A stretch of DNA of 51,082 nucleotides from Candidatus Rokuibacteriota bacterium (GTDB lineage Bacteria > Methylomirabilota > Methylomirabilia > Rokubacteriales > CSP1-6), in contig QHSU01000091.1 of assembly GCA_003220535.1 (NCBI GenBank), positions 1-51,082 on the forward strand, written 5' to 3'. Positions within the stretch are counted from its first letter, which is position 1. Each line of letters begins with the position of its first letter. Both the position numbers and the translations under genes were made by a program. Below the pieces are notes generated by a model. It searched no databases. It was not told the DNA's origin and was given only the letters and a program-made list of their open reading frames with translations. Below, one piece after another: positions 1-7,468 of the stretch.

Positions 1-925
1 GGAAATGGGCCGGATCGTCCATCTGAAATGCGGAGATTGCACCACTCGAGCACGCCACATAGATGCGGCCGAGTCCGCGATCGAACATCACGACATCCGC
101 GCCCTTGGCCATCGGCAGGTGGGCGATCGCCTGACGCGTGTCGAGGTCGAACACCGTGAGGGTGTCGTTGCCCTCGCAGGAAAGGAACGCGCGATGGTGC
201 TCGGGGTCGACGGCCATGCCATGATTGCCGCGGCATCCCTGGACGGGATACCGGCCCACCACCGCGTCCGTGGCGGGATCGATCACCACGAGAATATTCT
301 GGTCTTGAAGGTTGACATAGATCTTGCGCGCGATGGGGTCGTACTGCGGCACACCTGTTTCGCTGTCAAAGCGTAGCACCTTCACGATCGTATCGGTCCT
401 GACGTCGATGACGCTCTCCGCCCTGGCGCGCTCATTCGACACGTACGCTTTGTGAAATGGCACGGCGTAGGCGATGCCGTCTGGCTTGGCTTCCGTCGGA
501 AGCCTCTTGACGACCGCCATGCGAGCGACATCGATGACGCCGATCTTGTTCTCGCCCCAGTTCGCGGTGTAGATCTTCTTGCCTTCGGCGACGTACGCGA
601 CGCCTTCGATGCCGGGCACATCGGGGACGGTCTTGACCACCGTGTTCGCCCGCAGGTCGACCACATGCAAGAGTCCTGCGCCGAGATGCGCGGCCAGCAG
701 GTAGTTGTCATCCTCGTCGATGGTCAGATAATCGAAGCGCCTACCCGGCGGTCCTGGAAGCTCGAACTCCGCGATCTGGCGCAACGAAGGATGGTCTGCT
801 GCCGGCTGGGCGCCGCCGCGACCTGACTGCGTCCACAAACCAACCCCGATCGCCGCCACGAGCGTCACGACCAGGGCATACAGCGGCATCCGACGAGACC
901 GGAGCTCTTGCGACACAGCCGTCAC
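1..925 (-). CDS. YncE-like beta-propeller repeat protein (partial, runs off left edge)
   Basis: Reading the minus strand from a GTG at 925 gives an open frame to the window edge, about 308 residues without a stop. The N-terminus has one hydrophobic segment (LYALVVTLVAAIGVGLW), which is a signal anchor or uncleaved signal. Repeated units follow, such as GIEGVAYVAEGKKIYTANWG and HHRAFLSCEGNDTLTVFDL, each pairing a position marker with a 'D..T...V' turn. This is the pattern of YVTN/YncE/40-residue beta-propeller proteins, which are periplasmic and often accompany metal or quinoprotein systems; their ligands are mostly unknown. The start was chosen because an AAAGG sits just upstream and the N-terminal membrane segment follows. 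It begins 5 nt after the stop of the ChrB fragment, so the two are probably co-transcribed. The family call is firm; the specific role is unknown. Confidence 0.8.
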   Translation of the reverse strand, partial: MTAVSQELRSRRMPLYALVVTLVAAIGVGLWTQSGRGGAQPAADHPSLRQIAEFELPGPPGRRFDYLTIDEDDNYLLAAHLGAGLLHVVDLRANTVVKTVPDVPGIEGVAYVAEGKKIYTANWGENKIGVIDVARMAVVKRLPTEAKPDGIAYAVPFHKAYVSNERARAESVIDVRTDTIVKVLRFDSETGVPQYDPIARKIYVNLQDQNILVVIDPATDAVVGRYPVQGCRGNHGMAVDPEHHRAFLSCEGNDTLTVFDLDTRQAIAHLPMAKGADVVMFDRGLGRIYVACSSGAISAFQMDDPAHF

Positions 926-930
926 ATCCT

Positions 931-1029
931 TTAGAACAGGAACGTCGGCGGCTTGTCGATGAATCGGCTGATCAGCCAGGGACACGCGATACGGTCGGCG
1001 TGCACTTTTTCACGAGTGACCCACTTCAT
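931..1029 (-). pseudogene. Truncated ChrB C-terminal-domain protein (32 residues)
   Basis: An ATG at 1029 behind a GAGGAGGG Shine-Dalgarno opens a 32-residue frame. It reads MKWVTREKVHADRIACPW, then a ...LISRFIDK... segment, then TAA. This is the hallmark opening of the chromate-resistance ChrB C-terminal domain, which normally continues for roughly 120 more residues. Here the frame stops right after the segment that reads FLF, and the beta-propeller gene starts 5 nt later. The strong ribosome site and native start suggest that a once complete gene lost its 3' part. A functional mini-protein is possible but unlikely. Confidence 0.65.
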
Positions 1030-1106
1030 GCGTCCCTCCTCTACTTGCGGCCGTGAAATCCTCAGGGACTCTCGCCCCTCGTTCGCGCACGCCGGCGTTC
1101 TTGCCG

Positions 1107-1622
1107 TCAATCGAGCTTCTCGGACACGGTCTTCCACTCGCTGCCCTTCACCAGCGTGACATCGGCCACGGGATGCCCTTCCTTCAGTGCGGGCATGACG
1201 CTGACGACGCGGTACCCTTTGTTGTCCTTCACGGCCTCGGACGCAGCGGCATCGAGAGACCGCTTCGCCTTCGCCATTGCCTCGCTCTGCGCCTTCGCCG
1301 CCGCGAGGTCGTTGCCGCCGGCGATCGGATCCGCCTTCGCGACCTTCCCCGTCTTGTGATCGACGATCACCTCGGAGAACGTGTCACCCTTCGTCGTGTA
1401 GACCGAGAGCTGCAGTTTGCCGTGTTCGACCTCGTACTTCGCGGAGATCGGCTTACCTTCCTTGGCGCTGGCCGTCAACCCGCGCTGAAGCGAGATCTTG
1501 GCGTCCTTCAGCACCTTGGCCAACTCGGCGTGCCCCTTGTCGTCGGACTGTTGCGTCCAGCCCGTCGGCATCGCGAAGAACCACGCCACGAGGAACGCTA
1601 GCGCAATCGTTATCTTTCTCAT
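1107..1622 (-). CDS. Secreted PepSY-domain protein
   Basis: A 171-residue protein. The start at 1622 was chosen over upstream in-frame starts because it begins MRKITIALAFLVAWFFAMP, a typical signal peptide, with GGAGAAGAAGC upstream. The mature part resembles tandem PepSY units: residues in the middle read SAKYEVEHGKLQLSVYTTKG followed by a FSEVIVDHKTGKV segment, the usual 'E....G...Y.V.V..G....V.VD..TG.V' pattern. PepSY domains are periplasmic and are thought to inhibit peptidases or modulate redox and sensory partners. It is transcribed toward the ChrB fragment and the beta-propeller gene, which lie 77 nt downstream, so the three may form one operon. Substrate or partner unknown. Confidence 0.75.
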   Translation of the reverse strand: MRKITIALAFLVAWFFAMPTGWTQQSDDKGHAELAKVLKDAKISLQRGLTASAKEGKPISAKYEVEHGKLQLSVYTTKGDTFSEVIVDHKTGKVAKADPIAGGNDLAAAKAQSEAMAKAKRSLDAAASEAVKDNKGYRVVSVMPALKEGHPVADVTLVKGSEWKTVSEKLD

Positions 1623-1720
1623 TGCTTCTTCTCCAGGGTTACGACGTGATGGAGTCAGTGTAAACACCGAGTAGAGGCCTTCGACGATCGTCATCCCGCG
1701 CATCGAGTCGCTCGTAACCA

Positions 1721-1749
1721 TTGATACCACCCTCGTCAAGCGTTACACT
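1721..1749 (+). promoter_or_regulatory. Sigma-70-like promoter upstream of the GMC oxidoreductase gene
   Basis: TTGATA at 1721-1726 and TACACT at 1744-1749 are separated by exactly 17 nt. The -35 box matches consensus at 5 of 6 positions and the -10 box at 4 of 6. It lies in the divergent gap between the PepSY gene and the GMC gene and would place a start near 1756, leaving a leader of about 115 nt. This is sequence resemblance only. Confidence 0.45.
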
Positions 1750-1780
1750 TCGCTGGATTCACCCCGCCGGAGGATGACCG

Positions 1781-1891
1781 ATGGAACCGGAAAAACGGCC
1801 GAGTGCAGCTCGTGCACGCCGCGCCGCGCCGCAACGTTCACAACTCCGTATCACAGAAGGTGAGGTGCCACATGATTCGACGACTGATTGA
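1781..1891 (+). CDS. Possible 36-residue leader ORF
   Basis: An ATG at 1781 lies just after GGAGG (1769-1773) and opens a 36-residue frame that runs past the GMC start codon and stops at 1889-1891, overlapping the downstream gene by 20 nt. The product is basic, with many Arg and Ala, and resembles no family I know. A second ATG at 1774 opens another short frame. It could be a translationally coupled leader or simply chance in the 5' untranslated region. Low confidence. Confidence 0.2.
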   Translation: MEPEKRPSAARARRAAPQRSQLRITEGEVPHDSTTD

Positions 1892-4283
1892 AGCTCCCGA
1901 CACCACTCTGGTCCAGGAAACAACCTTCGCGATCGACGTCCAGGGACGGTACGTGTGCAACACTTGGGACGAGGCGATCGGAACGATCGGGAACGGTGGA
2001 TTCGCCTTCGACGCGGTGGTGATCGGCGCCGGGATGTTCGGCGCCTACTGCGCCGAGAAGATCTTCCGCGAAAGTGGAAAGGCCCGCCGCGTCCTCGTCC
2101 TCGACGCAGGCAGCTTCCTCGTCTCCGAGCACGTCCAGAACCTGTCCAACATTGGCCTCGGCGTCGGCGGCGCCGTTCGCGCGACCGTCAACGGCCAGGA
2201 GCCGAGCCCGCAGAGCCAGGTCGCGAACGGCGCGCCGACGTGGGGGTTGCCCTGGCACAGCAACGAGCCCTTCCCCGGCCTTGCCTACTGCATCGGAGGG
2301 CGCTCGCTCTACTGGGGTGGGTGGTCGCCGCGTCTGACCGCCGCAGACCTGGCACGGTGGCCGGCGGAGCTTGCCCAGTACCTGAACGGTACCTACAACG
2401 ACGTCGAGCGGGAGATCGGCGTCGATCCGACGACCGACTACATCAGTGGACCGCTGTTCGACGAGCTTCTCAAGGTGTTCAAGGCGGCAGCAAAACAGGT
2501 CCCCAGCGTCGATCGGATCGACGAGGCGCCGCTTGCAATCCAGGGAGCGCCGCCGGCGCCAGGGCTCTTCAGCTTCGACAAGTACAGCAGCGCGCCCATC
2601 CTCATCACCGCCGTGCGCGAGGACATCGGCGACGCGCGCAGTCGGGGGGCCGCGAACCTGGACGCGGGTCGCCAGCTCTTCCTCGTGCCACGGGCTCACG
2701 TCGCGAAGCTGTATATAACCGGCAACGTGGTCAGTCAGATCGAGGTCGACGTCAACGGCCAGCGTCAGTTCCTCGGCGTGGCGCCAGAGTGCGCGGTCGT
2801 CCTCGCCGCCGGCACCGTCGAGTCGACGCGGCTGGCGTTGGAATCGTTCCCCCGTCAGGAGATGGGCCGGAACCTGATGGCCCACCTCCGAAGCAATACG
2901 ACGGTGCGGATCAAGCGCGCGCTCTTCCCGAAGCTCGGGGCCAAACCGGGCGAGCTCGAGGCGGCCGCCCTGATCGTCCGCGGCTCAACACCGCAGGGCC
3001 GCTATCACTTGCAAGTGACGGCGGCGGACGTCCAGGGCTCAGATCCCGAGAAGAACATGTTCCACATGATCCCGGACATCGACCTGCTCCAGCAGATCGC
3101 CGCCAACCAGGACCCCGACTGGATCGTGCTCACGCTCCGCGGAATCGGAGAGATGCGCGGTGACCCGCAGGCGACGCCGACCAACACCGGCACCAGCTGG
3201 ATGAACCTGGCGTTCGACACGGCCGACCAGCGCGACGAATTCGGCAAGCGACGCGCCTGGGTCAATCTGGTCGCCACCAATGCGGACCTTGCCCTGTGGC
3301 GGGTCATGGACGACGCGGCCATCGCCCTGGCCCAGAAGCTCGCCGGGGACGATCCGACGAAGATCCAGTACTTCTACAAGGACAGCTTCCGGAACGACGG
3401 GCGCGATCCGGGCTCCTGGCACGCCGCTCCGCCGTCCCCGAGCCCAAACAACAATCCATTCGATCCAGCCAACAAGGTGCGTGACCTGCTGGGCAGCACG
3501 CATCACGAGGCGGGGACGCTGTGGATGGGCGCCTCTGCCCAGGACTCCGTGACGAACCTCGACGGCCGCTTCCATCACGTGGCCAACGCCTACATCGCGG
3601 GGCCGGCGCTGTTCCCGACGCTTGGCTCCGCCAATCCTTCGCTGACGGCGCTCACTCTCGGACGGCGCACGGCCAAGGCGATCGTCGCTCAGGGCCGCGC
3701 ACTGGAGGAAGGGTTTCAGTCACTGTTCGACGGGACGCTGACCGGGTGGCAGATGGCGGGCTCGGGCTACTTTGCGGTCGTCGGCAGCGACATCCTCGAG
3801 TCTGTGGGCGGCATCGGGCTGCTCTGGTACACACCCGAGGAGTTCGGTGACTTCATCCTGAGAGCGGACTGGCGCTCCTCGAGCGTCTTTGACAACTCCG
3901 GCGTGTTCCTCCGTTTCCCCGCGCTCGGCAGTAACAATCCCGCCAACGACTGGCGGCTCGCCGTCGACCAGGGCTATGAAGTGCAGATCGACGCCCGAGG
4001 CTACAATCCGGACACCAACAGCACCGGCAGCCCGTCGCACAGCACCGGCGCGGTCTACGGGCTCGCGCCGGCCGCGCAGCAAGCGGCACGACGCATCGGC
4101 GAGTGGAACCGGTTCGAGATCCACGTGGTGGCCGATGCCGTGAACGTCGTCCTGAATACCACGCCGGTGAGCTCCCTCACACGTAACACGGGACGTCCGC
4201 TCAAAGGGCATGTTGGTCTCCAGAACCACCATCTGGGGTCTCGAGTACAGTTCCGAAACATCAGAATCAAACGCTTGAGCTAA
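1872..4283 (+). CDS. GMC-type oxidoreductase fused to a C-terminal 3-keto-disaccharide hydrolase (DUF1080) domain
   Basis: An 803-residue two-domain protein. The ATG at 1872 follows GAGGTG by 5 nt; an upstream in-frame start adds only a low-complexity basic stretch. Residues 48-57 hold the FAD-binding Rossmann signature VVIGAGMFGA. GRSLYWGGWS (about 150) and VVLAAGTVES (about 320) are further GMC landmarks. The C-terminal GMC segment has HHEAGTLWMG near 543 and GSANPSLT near 586, supplying the expected His/Asn catalytic pair. From about 615 to the end the sequence matches the DUF1080 / 3-keto-disaccharide hydrolase beta-sandwich, starting FQSLFDGTLTGWQ and ending VGLQNHHLGSRVQFRNIRIK. Known glycoside 3-oxidation routes use a flavoenzyme and then a 3-ketoglycoside-cleaving enzyme; here both folds are on one chain. 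I infer oxidation followed by C-O cleavage of a sugar or glycoside. No clear signal peptide is seen. Confidence 0.85.
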   Translation: MIRRLIEAPDTTLVQETTFAIDVQGRYVCNTWDEAIGTIGNGGFAFDAVVIGAGMFGAYCAEKIFRESGKARRVLVLDAGSFLVSEHVQNLSNIGLGVGGAVRATVNGQEPSPQSQVANGAPTWGLPWHSNEPFPGLAYCIGGRSLYWGGWSPRLTAADLARWPAELAQYLNGTYNDVEREIGVDPTTDYISGPLFDELLKVFKAAAKQVPSVDRIDEAPLAIQGAPPAPGLFSFDKYSSAPILITAVREDIGDARSRGAANLDAGRQLFLVPRAHVAKLYITGNVVSQIEVDVNGQRQFLGVAPECAVVLAAGTVESTRLALESFPRQEMGRNLMAHLRSNTTVRIKRALFPKLGAKPGELEAAALIVRGSTPQGRYHLQVTAADVQGSDPEKNMFHMIPDIDLLQQIAANQDPDWIVLTLRGIGEMRGDPQATPTNTGTSWMNLAFDTADQRDEFGKRRAWVNLVATNADLALWRVMDDAAIALAQKLAGDDPTKIQYFYKDSFRNDGRDPGSWHAAPPSPSPNNNPFDPANKVRDLLGSTHHEAGTLWMGASAQDSVTNLDGRFHHVANAYIAGPALFPTLGSANPSLTALTLGRRTAKAIVAQGRALEEGFQSLFDGTLTGWQMAGSGYFAVVGSDILESVGGIGLLWYTPEEFGDFILRADWRSSSVFDNSGVFLRFPALGSNNPANDWRLAVDQGYEVQIDARGYNPDTNSTGSPSHSTGAVYGLAPAAQQAARRIGEWNRFEIHVVADAVNVVLNTTPVSSLTRNTGRPLKGHVGLQNHHLGSRVQFRNIRIKRLS

Positions 4284-4337
4284 CCCGCGGGTCGACGCTG
4301 GGTGTGGGTTGGCAACGCCCTCGAACGGTCTCGGTGC

Positions 4338-5234
4338 TCAGGGCCGCTCCTGGACGTTGCCGACCGCGCGAACCCGACGACTACGGGGAGTCGCCCCGTC
4401 CTGCGAGCCGAGGTAGCGCCCCAGCAAGATCAGCACGGCCAGCATGTCCACGGCTCCGCCGAGACCCCACATGACGAGCCCGCCCAGGGACTGGTCCTCG
4501 GCGTTTGGATAGGCGCGGTACCAGGTCTCGGGGCTCATGGTGAGCAGGAGCCCGAGGAGCGCGCCCTGCAAGGCGGCGAGGACCAGGAAGACCACGCGGG
4601 CACCGTAGCCCGTCGGCGCTCGGAGCCGCGGAGCCGGCTGGACGATCGGCCACCAGAACAGCACGGCGGTGCCGAAGAACACGAGGTGCTCGGCGTCGTG
4701 GACGAGGCGATCGGCGACGGCGGCGTCGTAGGCGGCGGGCAGATGCCAGAGCCAGATCGCGCCGACGTGCGCGAGCCATGCCACCGACGTGACGGTGAGG
4801 CCGCGCCAGAGCCAGCGCAGCGGCGTCCGCGGCCGGAGAAGCCGGCCCACGCTCACGCGCACCGGGGCCGGGAGCGCCCAGCAGAGCGCCGCGAACGGAT
4901 CGGCCAGCAGCATGAGCGGAGCGGCGCCGACGATCAGCAGCAGGTGCTGCACCATGTGCGCGGCGAAGCTCGCGTGCGCCAGCCGCTCGATCGGTGTCGA
5001 GAGCGCGACGAGCACGCTCAGGAGGCCGCCGCCCGAGGCGGCCACGCGCCAGCCCGAGACCGATCCACCACGACGGCGCAGGCGCCACCAGCCGACCGCA
5101 TAGATACCCGCCGCGAGCAGAAGAGGTGCGGCGACCTCGGGTCTGACGCCCCAGGCGCCGGTCGCCTGCGTCGCGACCGTCCAGACGTCGCCTTGTGTTC
5201 CGACGCCGACGGCCTGAGCGGCTCCGTGGGCCAC
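4338..5234 (-). CDS. ctaG: CtaG-family cytochrome oxidase assembly protein
   Basis: A 298-residue, seven-segment membrane protein of the caa3_CtaG family. GTG start at 5234. Diagnostic stretches include HASFAAHMVQHLLLIVGAAP and a H-rich segment WLAHVGAIWLWHLPAAYDAA, followed by HDAEHLVFFGTAVLFWWPI; the conserved histidines are typical of this family, which is linked to copper delivery or assembly of heme-copper oxidases. It is the last gene of the oxidase operon, 13 nt after a 30-residue membrane peptide, so it most probably matures the cbb3-type enzyme encoded upstream. The bacterial caa3 CtaG is not the same protein as the Cox11-type CtaG. Confidence 0.88.
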   Translation of the reverse strand: MAHGAAQAVGVGTQGDVWTVATQATGAWGVRPEVAAPLLLAAGIYAVGWWRLRRRGGSVSGWRVAASGGGLLSVLVALSTPIERLAHASFAAHMVQHLLLIVGAAPLMLLADPFAALCWALPAPVRVSVGRLLRPRTPLRWLWRGLTVTSVAWLAHVGAIWLWHLPAAYDAAVADRLVHDAEHLVFFGTAVLFWWPIVQPAPRLRAPTGYGARVVFLVLAALQGALLGLLLTMSPETWYRAYPNAEDQSLGGLVMWGLGGAVDMLAVLILLGRYLGSQDGATPRSRRVRAVGNVQERP

Positions 5235-5247
5235 GCGGCGCCGGACC

Positions 5248-5340
5248 CTACTTGCAAATGGCCAGCACCGCCACCCAGACGAAGAAGACGACCGTGCCCA
5301 CGAGGAATAGCCCGAACGCGACCTTCTCGACCGTGCTCAT
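5248..5340 (-). CDS. Small single-span membrane protein (30 residues), oxidase operon
   Basis: ATG at 5340, TAG at 5248. The product begins MSTVEKVAFGLFLVGTVVFF and ends with a short hydrophobic tail and CK. It is one transmembrane helix with a short charged N-terminus. It starts 9 nt after the stop of another tiny membrane gene and lies between ccoS/CcoP-like genes and ctaG, all on one strand. Small single-helix subunits are known in cbb3 and bd oxidases (for example CcoQ, CcoM and CydX types); I cannot assign it to one of them. Its position and open frame make it more likely real than not. Confidence 0.5.
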   Translation of the reverse strand: MSTVEKVAFGLFLVGTVVFFVWVAVLAICK

Positions 5341-5349
5341 CGGCGCCGG

Positions 5350-5454
5350 TTACACGAGGGCCAGGAGGCTCGCGATGACGTTGAAGAGGCCGTCGAGAAT
5401 CAGGAGGGCCAGGTTCAGCAGCGCCATCGGAATCAGCAGGCGTTCGGCGCGCAT
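5350..5454 (-). CDS. Small single-span membrane protein (34 residues), oxidase operon
   Basis: ATG at 5454, TAA at 5350. The product starts MRAERLLIPMALLNLALLIL and is one long hydrophobic helix with two Arg at the N-terminus. GGAGCCCC lies just upstream. It follows the 64-residue CcoP-like stub by 9 nt and precedes the 30-residue peptide by 9 nt, so spacing fits an operon. It may be a small structural or assembly subunit of the oxidase; no family is recognised. Confidence 0.5.
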   Translation of the reverse strand: MRAERLLIPMALLNLALLILDGLFNVIASLLALV

Positions 5455-5463
5455 GCGGGGCTC

Positions 5464-5658
5464 CTACTGGCCAGCGCCGAGGCCGGGCCCGAGCCCGCCC
5501 CAGAACTTGATCAGATAGTAGACGCCCCAGACGGCCAGGATCGCGTACACGAGGAGCAGCCATTTGTTGACGATCCCGTGATAGGCGCGGATCTCGCCCT
5601 GCGCGTACTCCTCGACCTCGCCGTATCTCGGGTGACGTTCAGGGGTCCTGTCGCTCAT
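5464..5658 (-). CDS. CcoP N-terminal-domain-like membrane protein
   Basis: A 64-residue protein with a polar N-terminus (about 30 residues ending in YHGIVNKW), one transmembrane helix (LLLVYAILAVWGVYYLIKFW) and a Gly/Pro tail. This resembles the membrane-anchor N-terminus of the cbb3 subunit CcoP/FixP, where a short cytoplasmic part leads to a 'W....Y....W..YY' helix. The usual diheme cytochrome part is missing here; two extra cytochrome c domains are instead fused to CcoO encoded upstream in the same operon. It overlaps the end of ccoS by 20 nt. Function inferred: oxidase subunit or anchor. Confidence 0.6.
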   Translation of the reverse strand: MSDRTPERHPRYGEVEEYAQGEIRAYHGIVNKWLLLVYAILAVWGVYYLIKFWGGLGPGLGAGQ

Positions 5659-5806
5659 CGACGCCCTCCGCGCGAAGCACCTGATGCTTGATCGACTCCA
5701 GGCCGCGAAACGCTCCGGTCGCGGCGCCCCAGACGAAGGCGCACAGCGCCGCCAGGCTCATCAAGAGCGCCACCGTAAACTCGGCGAGCGTCAGGTGCTC
5801 GATCAC
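5639..5806 (-). CDS. ccoS: CcoS-like cbb3 oxidase maturation protein
   Basis: A 55-residue protein from a GTG at 5806 that overlaps the TGA of the CcoO fusion gene (GTGA). It has one membrane helix followed by LCAFVWGAATGAFRGLESIK and a short acidic tail. This matches the CcoS pattern 'AFFWAVRSGQFDDLEGPAHRIL', in which a helix is followed by a G-x-F-x-x-L-E motif. CcoS is required for cofactor insertion into cbb3 oxidases. The overlap implies translational coupling with the oxidase subunits. Confidence 0.72.
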   Translation of the reverse strand: MIEHLTLAEFTVALLMSLAALCAFVWGAATGAFRGLESIKHQVLRAEGVDERQDP

Positions 5807-7452
5807 TCGCGGACTCCTGGATACAGGGTACGCGGTTTGGCTTTCTCCCGCGCCACCCGGTCGGCCCGAGCGGGATCGAGGGCGAGCCGCGGGTGATCGG
5901 CGCCGACCTCCGACGAGTTGAGCGCCGCGCGCGCCGCGGCCGGAAGATTCAGGAGCTCGCCGGTCAGCGGATCCTTCCAGGCCGAGAGCGACAGCACGTA
6001 GTACGAGATGGCCCAGCGCTCCTCCTCGCTCATCGAATCGGCGAACGACGGCATGGGCGCGCCGTCCAGGCCGAGCGTCATGGTGCGGAAGATATCGCGT
6101 ACGGTCGACCCGCCCTTGAACTGGCCGCGGGTGAAGTCGGCCGGGCGGATCGGAAACTTGAGGTCGTCGGTCAGGTCGGGCGCCGACACCCCGTCGCCCT
6201 TGCCGCTGTCGCCGTGGCACTGGAAGCACTTGGCTTTCCGGTAGAGCTCCTTCCCGCGTGCGACCAGCTCCGGCGTCGCTCGGGGCGGATCGGCGATCGT
6301 GGCCGCCGGCTCCGGCTGTTCGTCCTTCCAGCGGCTCGAGAAGGTCTTGATGAATGTGACGACGGCGAGCCGCTCCTTGTCCGGGAGCTCATGCCACGTG
6401 GGCATCGCGGTCCAGCGAACACCGCGCGTCACCGTCCGATACAGGTCGCCGTCGGTGGGCAACGACCCTGACGGTGTCGTGCGGAATTTGAAGACCCCGA
6501 GCGTGAAGTTGCGGGGGCGCGGGAAGAGAAACGTCGCGGCCGAACCGTTGCCGTCCCCGCCTTTTCCGTGACAGCCGATGCACCGGGCCTGATAGACCTC
6601 GCGACCGAGCGCCAGGAGATCCTGGCTGCGCGGAATGGTCATGACCGAGACGCTCACCGCCTGCGGCTCGAACACTTCCCGCCACGCGCCGCGGTTGGTG
6701 CCGAGCTTCTGCACGTAGCGGACCAGGCCGATCAGCTCGTTGGTGGGGAACACCAGGGTGACCGCGTCGAGCGCGGGCGATTGATCGCCGAAGCCCTTGA
6801 GGTCGATGATCGGCGTGCCGTCCAGCGGCCACTGGGCGTTCGCCGGGGGCGGCACGAACGTGAGACCCTCGGCGTTGGGGTAGAGGGGGATCGAGGTCTC
6901 CGGCTTCATCGTGAAGTACGGCTTGAGCGCCGGCGACGGCGGCAGCGACAGGCCGGCGTCCGTCTTGCGCACAGGGGCCTGCACCTGTGTGTAGAGCCAC
7001 TTGAAGCTCGGCATGATGGAATCGGGCACGACCAGGCGCGGATCCCAGTGATGTGCGTAGTGCCAGTCGTCGCCGTACTTGAGCCCGACCCGCGTCAGGT
7101 CGGGGCCGATCCGTCGCGTCGAGAAAAGGTGCGGAAGGTCGAACGCGTACTCGCCCGCCTCGGAGACAGGTCCCCAGCGCAGGTCTTCGCCGGTCACGGG
7201 CCGCACGTACTGGCTGTGGCAGTACCAGCAGCCTTCGCGGATGTAGACGCCGCGACCGAGGCGCTCGAGCGGCGTGTAGTCGGAGGCGTCGTAGCGAACC
7301 CATTTCACGTCGCCCACGTCGGTCCGCACCGCGCGGCTCACCTGTTTCGACCGCGACTCGGGGATCATCGCCGGCAGAAAGCCCTGGACGAACATCGCGA
7401 GCGTCACGAAGAAGAAGCCGGCGCCAACCGCCAGCGATCCGATCGATCTCAT
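5803..7452 (-). CDS. ccoO: Cbb3-type oxidase subunit CcoO fused to two cytochrome c domains (tri-heme)
   Basis: A 549-residue protein. Residues 5-30 form the membrane anchor. Residues about 45-260 are CcoO, with REGCWYCHSQYVRPV (heme site C75-H79). Two class I cytochrome c domains follow: CIGCH at 291-295 with a methionine ligand candidate in TAMPTW (350), and CFQCH at 409-413 with GAPMPSF downstream. A normal CcoO carries one heme and ends near residue 200-250; the diheme part of CcoP is normally on a separate chain. This looks like CcoO with the CcoP cytochrome region attached. It lies 16 nt downstream of ccoN and overlaps ccoS. It should pass electrons from periplasmic donors to CcoN. Confidence 0.88.
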   Translation of the reverse strand: MRSIGSLAVGAGFFFVTLAMFVQGFLPAMIPESRSKQVSRAVRTDVGDVKWVRYDASDYTPLERLGRGVYIREGCWYCHSQYVRPVTGEDLRWGPVSEAGEYAFDLPHLFSTRRIGPDLTRVGLKYGDDWHYAHHWDPRLVVPDSIMPSFKWLYTQVQAPVRKTDAGLSLPPSPALKPYFTMKPETSIPLYPNAEGLTFVPPPANAQWPLDGTPIIDLKGFGDQSPALDAVTLVFPTNELIGLVRYVQKLGTNRGAWREVFEPQAVSVSVMTIPRSQDLLALGREVYQARCIGCHGKGGDGNGSAATFLFPRPRNFTLGVFKFRTTPSGSLPTDGDLYRTVTRGVRWTAMPTWHELPDKERLAVVTFIKTFSSRWKDEQPEPAATIADPPRATPELVARGKELYRKAKCFQCHGDSGKGDGVSAPDLTDDLKFPIRPADFTRGQFKGGSTVRDIFRTMTLGLDGAPMPSFADSMSEEERWAISYYVLSLSAWKDPLTGELLNLPAAARAALNSSEVGADHPRLALDPARADRVAREKAKPRTLYPGVRE

Positions 7453-7468
7453 GGCTTCCGGGGCGACG

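Noticed and set aside
1955..3163. A 402-codon frame overlapping the GMC gene in another frame
   Set aside because: Arg- and Pro-rich shadow of the GMC coding sequence without family resemblance.
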